Assembly: GCA_025355465.1 (NCBI GenBank)
Contig: JANXZO010000001.1
Location: 1-40,617 of the forward strand
DNA length: 40,617 nucleotides
DNA from: Bacteroidales bacterium
GTDB lineage: Bacteria > Bacteroidota > Bacteroidia > Bacteroidales > FEN-979
Reading direction: 5' to 3'
Shown: positions 16,628 through 23,307 of the stretch, one piece after another
How the letters are laid out: each line of letters opens with the position of its first letter
Numbering within the stretch: position 1 is the first letter of the stretch
Notes under the pieces: model-generated
Databases searched by the model: none
Seen by the model: only the letters and a program-made list of their open reading frames with translations
Told to the model about the DNA's origin: nothing
Made by a program: the position numbers and the translations under genes

Positions 16628-17218
16628 CTATTGTTCTTTTTTCTCATCCTCGTCCCGCACTGTCCGGCTTTCAATCTTTGTCCTTACCAGCGCGTTGGGC
16701 GTGGAGGAGAGTCCGTTTACGCGGCTGTGAGGAGTTTCGCGGTGGCAATTGAGGCATTGCCGTTCCTGCAGGTAATTGTGGTACCCGGGCAGCACGCTCC
16801 TCAGGAACTCCATGCCTGTAACCTTTCCATGGCAGCGGATACAGTTAGCTTGAACTGCCCGTTTCCCTTCATTGAGGATGTAGATCACCTGGGGTTCGGT
16901 GCGAAATGTGAATATGGTTGCATGTCGAAGTCCGTCCTTGGCTTTGAAAAAATACTTGCTGAAGATGTTGTTGTGGGGTACATGACAGTCAATGCAGTTG
17001 GCTACGTTGCGGTGAGAGCTGTGGGCCCAGTCGTTGAACTGCGGGTTCATCACATGGCAGTTGATGCAGGTTTCGGGGTTATCGGAAAGGTATGACGGGG
17101 CCTTAGAAATATAAAAGGCGTAGGTGCCCAGACCAAAAAAGATTCCGAGCAGCACCGCAACCGTTGGTTTCCACTGGTCGGGAGGGACCAGCCACCGGAA
17201 TATTTTTTTCATAACCAT
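16628..17218 (-). CDS. nrfH: Cytochrome c nitrite reductase small subunit (NapC/NirT family)
   Basis: A 196-residue membrane-anchored tetraheme quinol dehydrogenase that passes electrons from menaquinol to NrfA. One N-terminal transmembrane helix (~18-38) is followed by CINCH (51-55), CIDCH (75-79), CIRCH (126-130) and CLNCH (155-159). NrfH features such as the PSYLSDNPETCINCHVM region are present. It overlaps the upstream DUF2177 gene by 10 bases, so translation is likely coupled. ATG at 17218 is used; a second ATG two codons later is possible. The polar tail after the last heme (DEDEKKEQ) is short and charged. Confidence 0.95.
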   Translation of the reverse strand: MVMKKIFRWLVPPDQWKPTVAVLLGIFFGLGTYAFYISKAPSYLSDNPETCINCHVMNPQFNDWAHSSHRNVANCIDCHVPHNNIFSKYFFKAKDGLRHATIFTFRTEPQVIYILNEGKRAVQANCIRCHGKVTGMEFLRSVLPGYHNYLQERQCLNCHRETPHSRVNGLSSTPNALVRTKIESRTVRDEDEKKEQ

Positions 17219-17607
17219 TTCCCGATAAAGAATCCGGCGATACTGACCACTGTTGAGAGTACCATCCCCCAGATGAGATCAATCACCGTGATGATCAGCG
17301 GCCAATCCTTAACGGTAGCCAGGTTGGTGAGGTCGTAGGTGGCATAGGTGATAAGGCCGAAGAGCGCGGCTTTCAGGATGGTTGCCGGCAGGGAGTTCTC
17401 TTTTATTCCCGGCAATACAACAAATACCAGCACCCCCAAAATGAACAGGAAATAGAAGATCAGCGCGGCGTACCAATTCACATCGGGGGCCATCAGGTAA
17501 CCCAGTTGCTTTTTATAAAAGGTGCGGGCGATAATCCCGAGCCAAAGCATGTCAACGGCAAAGAATACAGCCAGTGTGGCAAAATAGAGTTTAATATAAT
17601 ATGTCAT
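17209..17607 (-). CDS. DUF2177 family membrane protein
   Basis: A 132-residue protein with four predicted helices and the family hallmark YATYDLTNLATVKDWP near residue 95, typical of DUF2177. Function is unknown. It is the first gene of the nrf unit and overlaps nrfH by 10 bases, an intimate link suggesting a role with nitrite reductase, or simply coupled expression. The ATG at 17607 is preferred over a TTG at 17616. A TATATTTG -7-like box lies on the minus strand at 17614-17621, immediately upstream, but no good -33 element was seen. Confidence 0.85.
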   Translation of the reverse strand: MTYYIKLYFATLAVFFAVDMLWLGIIARTFYKKQLGYLMAPDVNWYAALIFYFLFILGVLVFVVLPGIKENSLPATILKAALFGLITYATYDLTNLATVKDWPLIITVIDLIWGMVLSTVVSIAGFFIGKWL

Positions 17608-17640
17608 AGTCAACAAATATAATGAAACTCTGCCTTCTCC

Positions 17641-19734
17641 TTAATGCATGACCACGATCTTTTTAATGGCTTGTGAATCCTTGCTGACAACCTTGATCAA
17701 ATATAATCCTGCAGGAATATTTGTCACGTCCAGCGAGAAGGACCTGTAGCGCTCTTTCAGGTTTACCCTTTTAACTGAATTACCCTGGCTGGTCATCAGA
17801 TCGAGGGTTGTGCTGACAGGGCTGAGCCCCGAAGTAAAATCAATATTGACAAGGTTTACAGCCGGGTTCGGATAGATCCTCACAGGCAGTTCAGTGGCCG
17901 GAATATCATTGATGCCATAGAAAGGATTGCCATTGGAGAGTTCGTTTCTGGAAAATGCTGTATTGATTGTACCTACCGCCTCTCGAAGTTTAATCAGGGA
18001 GGTTAGCGGGCTTCTGCCTCCATAATCCCGAGCCCAGCTGAATGCAATATCAATTTCCTGAACCGCCCCTGGCCCAAATGTGAAGGGACCGGTAATTCCC
18101 ACACCCCGGCGGTCGAAGGGGTTGTTCTGGGCAGTCTCCTCAGTCCAATTTTTGGGTCCGTTTGGGGGGACGCAACCGGTTCCCCAGTTGAGTGTGTCAG
18201 ATTCCCCCGGAAACATAAATCTGGCTGAAGGACCATATCCGCCGGTTGCAGAATGACCATTGCCTCCATAGATTATCGGAGTTCCATCCTTCCACTTTCC
18301 ACACATCAGCTGATAATAATCTGCTGCAAAGGTTGGATCGCGCATGTAACCCGGCACGCCGACATTGTTTGTATAAACGAATCGCTGCAAACCGTATCGT
18401 TCGTTATCGACAATTCCATCTCCGAAATTGAGACCGTTGACACTGAAATCGCACAGCTGGTTTCCGAACTGGTCGAAGCGGGGATTGTCAATCCCGTCGG
18501 GGTCCATGTAGGGCCCGGCCAGGATGGTAACCGATTGTGCCGGCGGATTCTCGCCATAGGCGTAAGGTTCTCCATTCCCATCCACCAGGGTTCCGTTGTA
18601 TCCGAAGTACATGTTGCGTTCAACATCACAACCAACTAAATCATCATTGGCATAGCCAAGGTCGATATCCGTGAAAACGCCCATCAGGGTGCTGTCGTAA
18701 GTGTTCTGCGACCGGTTATAAATTTTGTAATAGAGGAATGTAGTGTTTTTCATGGCTGAATCGTCAGGCATGTCAAAGGCATAGGCCATCCCATGGACCT
18801 CGATCCCGAGTTTGGCGCCCAATGATTCCTGGTGCACTCCCGCATCATCGTTAAAAATGAAAAAGATCGCCTGGTCTCCGCGAATCTCCGGATAGTCTCC
18901 ATCCACCGGATCATAATGGCCATCTCCGTTACGGTCAGAAAAGGGAGCCAGCTTCGGGGCCTGGCCCATGGTGGTATTTCCGTTGCCCGGCCAGCTGGCG
19001 ATATCCGGGATCGGAACATAACCTGCTTCCCAATAGTGAGCCCGGTGATAATCAATCTCATTTTTCGCCAGGCGCCACGTACGGTTCCAGACGGTATCCT
19101 GGTAAATTGAATAATTCACGGAGTCCATGATGGGGCCCGGAAAAAAATCATGTTTTGTGTTTGCCTGGCCAACATTTGGCCCCTGGCCATAAAGCATGCC
19201 GGCAAAATGTAACTGCTGTTGCCCGTCTTTCCCGCCAATCCAGAATGTATTGGAAAAAATGGAGGTTTTTCCGCTGCCTTTGGGAACCTCATAGTCGGCA
19301 TTCTCGAAAAAGAAATGACTTCCGTTGGCACAAAACCGGGCCCGTACATTGTTGATATCCAGGTAAGCGAAACTTTGGTCGTGAATCCTGAAAAAGAGCT
19401 GGGCCGAAGAGGTATCGCCCCACTGGGTGAGCAATCTGTATTTCCCCGTGGCTACAGGATCGCACCCCCTGACCCTGAGTGTGAAGGTAAATATTTTATT
19501 GGCAACCTTAGTACAGGTGATATAATCCGTCCCCGTAAGAGAGACATTTTTTAGTGTATCCGTCGGAGGGATCGTATCATTTGCCAGGATATTGTACACC
19601 ACCGGAATGTTGGGATAGAGGTCAATGGTGTCGGCGACGGCTTGGAGGGTGTTTTGTGCGTTTAATGACTGTGCTGTGACTTGGAACAAAAGGGTTAATA
19701 CCACAACACGAAAAAGTGGGAGAATTGTTTTCAT
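17641..19734 (-). CDS. Large secreted protein with T9SS type A sorting domain
   Basis: A 697-residue exported protein. Residues 1-26 form a signal peptide (hydrophobic VVVLTLLFQ, then AQSLNAQ). The body has aromatic and Asp/Gly-rich beta-type sequence and a calcium-binding-like loop DRNGDGHYDPVDGDYPEI (~267-284). The last ~80 residues, beginning IYPNPAVNLVNIDF and ending PAGLYLIKVVSKDSQAIKKIVVMH, are a classic Por-type C-terminal sorting domain, so it should pass the outer membrane through the type IX system and be cell-attached. Enzyme activity is not evident. It lies between the nrf and NO clusters on the same strand but has its own promoter, and looks like an ordinary surface gene rather than part of the nitrogen metabolism. 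Confidence 0.85.
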   Translation of the reverse strand: MKTILPLFRVVVLTLLFQVTAQSLNAQNTLQAVADTIDLYPNIPVVYNILANDTIPPTDTLKNVSLTGTDYITCTKVANKIFTFTLRVRGCDPVATGKYRLLTQWGDTSSAQLFFRIHDQSFAYLDINNVRARFCANGSHFFFENADYEVPKGSGKTSIFSNTFWIGGKDGQQQLHFAGMLYGQGPNVGQANTKHDFFPGPIMDSVNYSIYQDTVWNRTWRLAKNEIDYHRAHYWEAGYVPIPDIASWPGNGNTTMGQAPKLAPFSDRNGDGHYDPVDGDYPEIRGDQAIFFIFNDDAGVHQESLGAKLGIEVHGMAYAFDMPDDSAMKNTTFLYYKIYNRSQNTYDSTLMGVFTDIDLGYANDDLVGCDVERNMYFGYNGTLVDGNGEPYAYGENPPAQSVTILAGPYMDPDGIDNPRFDQFGNQLCDFSVNGLNFGDGIVDNERYGLQRFVYTNNVGVPGYMRDPTFAADYYQLMCGKWKDGTPIIYGGNGHSATGGYGPSARFMFPGESDTLNWGTGCVPPNGPKNWTEETAQNNPFDRRGVGITGPFTFGPGAVQEIDIAFSWARDYGGRSPLTSLIKLREAVGTINTAFSRNELSNGNPFYGINDIPATELPVRIYPNPAVNLVNIDFTSGLSPVSTTLDLMTSQGNSVKRVNLKERYRSFSLDVTNIPAGLYLIKVVSKDSQAIKKIVVMH

Positions 19735-19751
19735 GATGGTCGTTGTTTATG

Positions 19752-19759
19752 CAAATATA
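19752..19759 (-). promoter_or_regulatory. -7 box for the T9SS protein gene
   Basis: CAAATATA on the plus strand reads TATATTTG on the minus strand, a perfect TAnnTTTG box 17 bases before the ATG at 19734. A -33 TTG at the standard spacing is not clear. Confidence 0.4.
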
Positions 19760-19781
19760 AGGAGGAAATTGCCAAATTTGC

Positions 19782-21305
19782 TTAAATCGCGGTTTTTTTT
19801 CGTTTCCGGCCCAGCCACCAGGCAATAAAACCGGCAACCTGAATCAGCAGGATTGCCAATCCGCAAACGGGAACAACAAGGATGTAGAAAGGTCCCAGAA
19901 GGGGCTCAAAGATGCGGCCGGTATGAATCTCCAGGGCTGCATTCCACAAGGAGATCGGGCTTGCAATCACAATCTCCTGCGGCATCAGGGGAAGCCGGCC
20001 CCCCTCGCCCATCGGAAAACAACCTCCTGCATAGTCAAACAGGAGTTCCCGGCCGTCGGGACGTTTGATATAACCGGCTACGGTAACGGCACCAAAAGGG
20101 GGTCCGCCCTGCCCGGTTTCGATGTAATCGGTTTTGGTGATGTAGTCGGTAACCCGCTGCTGGCCGGGAGTCCATTGAAAGATCCCGGAGAAGGAGCCAA
20201 CCAGGTAGCCCCCCGGGCCCTGTTTTTCCAGCACATTGATCCCCATGACCGAGACGGGTGGCTGGGACGGAAACCGCTTCAGCCGGCTTCGGAAATTATC
20301 GTCGGAATAGTAAATTCCCTCGTTGCTGGCGATGATAAACCGCTGCAACTGCGCATCCCACAATATATCCCTGAACCTGTCGAACCAGGGGTTGGGGCTG
20401 TCGAGTTCTGAAAACTTTATCTTCGAAACCCGGGTGTTGGCAATGGCGATCAGCAGTGGCGGCCGCAGAAACATCCCCGTGAGTGTGGTCAGAATCAGGA
20501 TCAATACGGTCCAGGCGCCGATCTGGTTATGCCAGTGAAGAGAGAAGCGGTTGAAGCGTTTCAATTTTGATTTCACCGCTTGCTTTACTCTTTTAAGGGT
20601 GTGTGGAACGATAAAATAAATAAGTCCCGTGATGGTTAGGAGGATGAAAATAAGCCCGACTGCATCCACAACAAGTTTCCCGGTGATACCATAGATCTCT
20701 CCGCTGTGAATCACCCAAAGCGTTTTAAACAGACCTGTTCTGTTGTCGTCGTCTTCGGGGACAGGAACCGCTAAACGGGAAAATTTAAGCTGGTTGAGCG
20801 TTAGATCAGCCTGCAGGATGTTGGATCGGGTCATCACCATGAGACTGTCGCCAAGTACAAGCACCTTCACGATCCTTTTCTCCGGTATTGGCAACGGAAC
20901 TTCGATCCATGCTTGTTTTCCCGCATCAAATCTGTACAACCCAAACAGGGTCCCGGCATAGATACCGTGATTACCGGCTGTAGCAAGGGTATTTATTTTT
21001 CGATTGTCGGCCCCGGGCGGGAAGCCCTGGTTAAAGCTTCTGAACCCGGAAAATGTGCTGTCGGTTAGCCATACACCGATGTTGCCGTAAACCAGCAGAC
21101 TGTCGTGACCAATTGATACCGCACCTTTGACCGAGGCCAGGTTCCAGTTTTTGTAAGTGTAATTCCCAGGCAGCCATTTCCTGTTAACATCTACCGAAGA
21201 GAGGAACTCCCGGTGGTTGAGAATGATCCCTGAAAACGCAAAAAGCAGGATAAACAGAGCAAAAACCAGCGAAGGCCACTTGTGAAATTTTCTCCATTTT
21301 ACCAT
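19782..21305 (-). CDS. PepSY-associated membrane protein with propeller-like segments
   Basis: A 507-residue membrane protein. Helices at ~8-30 (FHKWPSLVFALFILLFAFSGIILNH), ~215-235, ~260-280 and near the C-terminus (~470-500) fit the PepSY_TM architecture, with histidines near helix ends (FHKW, LHWHNQIGAW, IHTGRIF) that may bind heme. Two extracytoplasmic regions (~60-200 and ~295-440) contain short beta-propeller-like strands: GIYAGTLFGLYRFD, GIYYSDDNFRSR and LVGSFSGIFQW. The start ATG (21303-21305) lies inside an 8-bp repeat array. It is the last gene of the NO-related unit, 9 bases after DUF2249. Function unknown; PepSY_TM proteins are often linked to iron or heme reduction and transport. 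Confidence 0.75.
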   Translation of the reverse strand: MVKWRKFHKWPSLVFALFILLFAFSGIILNHREFLSSVDVNRKWLPGNYTYKNWNLASVKGAVSIGHDSLLVYGNIGVWLTDSTFSGFRSFNQGFPPGADNRKINTLATAGNHGIYAGTLFGLYRFDAGKQAWIEVPLPIPEKRIVKVLVLGDSLMVMTRSNILQADLTLNQLKFSRLAVPVPEDDDNRTGLFKTLWVIHSGEIYGITGKLVVDAVGLIFILLTITGLIYFIVPHTLKRVKQAVKSKLKRFNRFSLHWHNQIGAWTVLILILTTLTGMFLRPPLLIAIANTRVSKIKFSELDSPNPWFDRFRDILWDAQLQRFIIASNEGIYYSDDNFRSRLKRFPSQPPVSVMGINVLEKQGPGGYLVGSFSGIFQWTPGQQRVTDYITKTDYIETGQGGPPFGAVTVAGYIKRPDGRELLFDYAGGCFPMGEGGRLPLMPQEIVIASPISLWNAALEIHTGRIFEPLLGPFYILVVPVCGLAILLIQVAGFIAWWLGRKRKKTAI

Positions 21306-21320
21306 TTCGCTATTTCACAA
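21297..21320 (-). repeat. 8-bp repeat units at DUF2249/PepSY junction
   Basis: On the minus strand the units TTGTGAAA, TAGCGAAA and TGGTAAAA are consecutive. The DUF2249 stop codon (21315-21317) and the PepSY start codon (21303-21305) both fall inside these units. Confidence 0.65.
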
Positions 21321-21563
21321 TTTTCGAAAATAGCTATGAAACATCCCGTCCGCGGTACTTTCCATGTGGGTCGCAAATCCGGCAGCTGCCATCTTTTCGA
21401 TCATCGGGGCAGGAGGGAAAGGGGTAATGATCTCAAAAATCTCTCCCGGATTGAGCGTTGCACATTCTTGCTGTACCCGCTCCAGCGGATGAATCCCCTG
21501 CGCCAGCAATGGCCGTGCGTCCAGCGTAATTTTGATCTTATCTTTATCTAACCAGTTTGTCAT
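21315..21563 (-). CDS. DUF2249 domain protein
   Basis: An 82-residue cytosolic protein with the DUF2249 signature: LDARPLLAQGIHPLERV at ~14-30 and EIITPFPPAPMIEKM at ~43-57. The fold is TusA-like by family knowledge. DUF2249 domains are often found with hemerythrin or NO-related proteins, as here. No Cys is present, so a TusA-like sulfur carrier role is unlikely. It lies between the DUF438 protein (array-filled gap of 76 bases upstream) and the PepSY gene (9 bases downstream). Molecular role unknown. Confidence 0.85.
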   Translation of the reverse strand: MTNWLDKDKIKITLDARPLLAQGIHPLERVQQECATLNPGEIFEIITPFPPAPMIEKMAAAGFATHMESTADGMFHSYFRKL

Positions 21564-21573
21564 AATACTATTT

Positions 21574-21642
21574 TTTCGCTATTTCACGATTTCGCCATTT
21601 TATTTCGCTACCTCACTACCTCGCTACCTCGCTACCTCGCTA
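21574..21642 (-). repeat. 8-bp tandem repeat array between DUF438 and DUF2249 genes
   Basis: Read on the minus strand: TAGCGAGG three times, TAGTGAGG, TAGCGAAA, a 5-base spacer TAAAA, then TGGCGAAA, TCGTGAAA and TAGCGAAA. That is eight units of consensus TRGYGARR covering nearly the entire gap. The DUF438 stop codon TAG (21640-21642) is the first three bases of the first unit. Confidence 0.85.
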
Positions 21643-22869
21643 CTTCTTATAGCTCAATAACCTCTGATCTCCCGACAGCGTCCGCTTTTCAGTAAGATCC
21701 TGCGACATCTCCAGGGTGCCGAGATACTCCCCCTTCTCATTCCTGAGGGCGAAATATTCGATATGGATAAACTTTCCGCCCATTTGTATCCAGAACGGCG
21801 CACTGTCGGCTTTTCCGCTTTTGAAGTCGCTTACGATCTGGTCCACCACATGAACGCTTGACGGCGGATGGCACATCCTTACATCGCGGCCCAGGATGGC
21901 CCGGTTGCGGTCGAAAATGCGCTCCTTCCCCTGGGAGAAGTACTTTACCTTATCGTCCCGGTCAACAAAAGTAATATCAATCGGGAGAGTGTTAAGGATC
22001 GCCAGCAGCTCCTCCGATGTGAACTTCCCGCTTGGCAGGTTTACTGTTCCCTCTTCTGCTGTAGTCTCTTCCACAATCTCCATCCCTGCCGGCTTCCACG
22101 TGAATTTCGGATCATAGAGGCAGTAGCCGATCTCCCCGGTTTGCCTGTAGATCTGGTACCAGTCAGCCTCTGTAAGCTTGTCTAGGGTCATGGGAAGCAG
22201 GATCTCCTCCTCCTTCATGATCATGTCGGTGACCGCTTTTACAGCAGGTTGCAGGTATATCTCGATCTTCACCTGCATCATCTCTCCGATGAACTCGCCC
22301 GGCATACTGAGCGAGTTGATGGCATTCTTCAGCAGATCGCGGGTCTCGTCGTGCTTGCCCCACATCACCTTGGGAGGGCCCGTGATCCCGTACTTTTCAA
22401 GGAACGGGAAGAGGAGGTTTTCCTTGCGGCGGTAATGCTTGTCAACATCCATCAGGCTGTTGAAGAGTGATTTCACGGTATTGATATACTTTTCGCCCGA
22501 TACCTTCATCTCCTCTGCCACGCGGGCAAAGAGTCCTGTGAGTTCGTCCGCCAGCTTTTCGAGTTCACGGTTCTCCTGCCGGAAGGTATCAACCGGATGG
22601 CCAGGGGGCACGATCTTCATGCCCGAGAGGTCGATATGTCCCTCCAGCGCCTGCGAATGAATGTCACAAAGGCGAAGGACTTCCGCCTCAGGAAGCCCTT
22701 CGCTGATGAGCTCCTGCTCAACCTCAACCACAAGTCCGTAAGGGACCTTCGACATAAGTTCAATAAGGCGGGCCTTCACCGCCTCCGGTGCAACACCTTC
22801 GTGCAGCTGCAGGATCATGTGCTTCAGGAGCTCCTTCCTGTCCTGCGAATTGTTGATCAGTTCACTCAT
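21640..22869 (-). CDS. DUF438, hemerythrin-like and PAS protein
   Basis: A 409-residue cytosolic protein of three parts. Residues ~1-75 are a DUF438 domain. Residues ~88-235 are a hemerythrin-like HHE di-iron domain with histidines in GHPVDTF (91), DKHYRRKENLLFP (145) and KHDETRDLL (173), and acidic ligands in KEEEILLP. Residues ~285-395 are a PAS domain (FVDRDDKVKYFSQGKERIF, RMCHPPSSVH, EYLGTLEMSQDLTE). Such proteins are thought to sense or bind O2 or NO, or repair Fe-S clusters, by analogy with RIC/YtfE. Start is the ATG at 22869; a longer frame to 22911 would run through the REP-like palindrome. Its neighbours are NO genes. Confidence 0.88.
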   Translation of the reverse strand: MSELINNSQDRKELLKHMILQLHEGVAPEAVKARLIELMSKVPYGLVVEVEQELISEGLPEAEVLRLCDIHSQALEGHIDLSGMKIVPPGHPVDTFRQENRELEKLADELTGLFARVAEEMKVSGEKYINTVKSLFNSLMDVDKHYRRKENLLFPFLEKYGITGPPKVMWGKHDETRDLLKNAINSLSMPGEFIGEMMQVKIEIYLQPAVKAVTDMIMKEEEILLPMTLDKLTEADWYQIYRQTGEIGYCLYDPKFTWKPAGMEIVEETTAEEGTVNLPSGKFTSEELLAILNTLPIDITFVDRDDKVKYFSQGKERIFDRNRAILGRDVRMCHPPSSVHVVDQIVSDFKSGKADSAPFWIQMGGKFIHIEYFALRNEKGEYLGTLEMSQDLTEKRTLSGDQRLLSYKK

Positions 22870-22882
22870 AGCTATCGTTGTT

Positions 22883-22905
22883 GGGGCGATCCGGCGGATC
22901 GCCCC
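22883..22905. repeat. REP-like perfect palindrome between cupin and DUF438 genes
   Basis: GGGGCGATCC at 22883-22892 pairs perfectly with GGATCGCCCC at 22896-22905 around the loop GGC, a 10-bp GC-rich stem. It resembles the widespread REP-type sequence GGGGCGATTC...GAATCGCCCC. It fills the short gap between the cupin stop (22911) and the DUF438 start (22869), so it would be in the mRNA. Confidence 0.75.
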
Positions 22906-22910
22906 TCCCA

Positions 22911-23240
22911 TTATCCCTTAATCATCGTTAATACCATTTTGAATTTTTCGGTGGCATTCACGGCATGCGGAATACCGGCGGGCATGATGATCGTGTCGCC
23001 GGTGCCAAGTTTGTGGAGCACCTCGTTGATTGTCACCTCGCCCTCTCCCTCGATTACCTGAAGCATGGCGTCGTAAGGCGCCGAGTGGGTGCTGAGTCGC
23101 TGACCCTTGTCGAACGAAAAGAGGGTCACGGTTCCAACCGGGCGGTCAATGACCCGTTTGCTGATGATCCCTTCGGAGGAGTATTCCACCTTTTCGGGAA
23201 ACCTGAACACATTTGAGTGTTCGAATAATGCTTTTTCCAT
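22911..23240 (-). CDS. Small cupin-domain protein
   Basis: A 109-residue single-domain cupin. Cupin motif 1 is degenerate, as STHSAPYDAMLQVIEGEGEV (one His, no second His, no clear Glu), and motif 2 is GDTIIMPAGIPHAV with one histidine. Metal binding is therefore less certain than in enzymes with 3-His-1-Glu. Sequence type resembles small cupins that occur next to NO and nitrite reductase genes in anaerobes. The start is the ATG at 23240; the longer frame to 23267 is less likely because it runs towards the GC-rich repeat. It lies 67 bases downstream of qNOR, separated by the hairpin/G4 repeat. Function unknown. Confidence 0.85.
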   Translation of the reverse strand: MEKALFEHSNVFRFPEKVEYSSEGIISKRVIDRPVGTVTLFSFDKGQRLSTHSAPYDAMLQVIEGEGEVTINEVLHKLGTGDTIIMPAGIPHAVNATEKFKMVLTMIKG

Positions 23241-23256
23241 TTTTTTAAGTTTATAA

Positions 23257-23302
23257 CCCCACCCCAACCCCTCCCCTGGCAGGGGAGGGGCAACGGGAGG
23301 GG
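23257..23302 (-). repeat. GC-rich hairpin/G-quadruplex repeat, copy 2
   Basis: CCCCTCCCCT (23268-23277) pairs perfectly with AGGGGAGGGG (23281-23290) around loop GGC. On the minus strand the stem is followed by TT-GGGG-T-GGGG, giving four G4-runs with loops of 1, 2 and 1 bases (23257-23276), a strong G-quadruplex motif. It occupies the qNOR-cupin gap, with the G-rich strand being the transcribed-mRNA sense. Copy 1 is at 680-736. Confidence 0.75.
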
Positions 23303-23307
23303 TATTA

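Noticed and set aside
21574-21642. Possible CRISPR array
   Set aside because: Units are 8 bp with no spacers, unlike CRISPR repeats of 24-40 bp with unique spacers.
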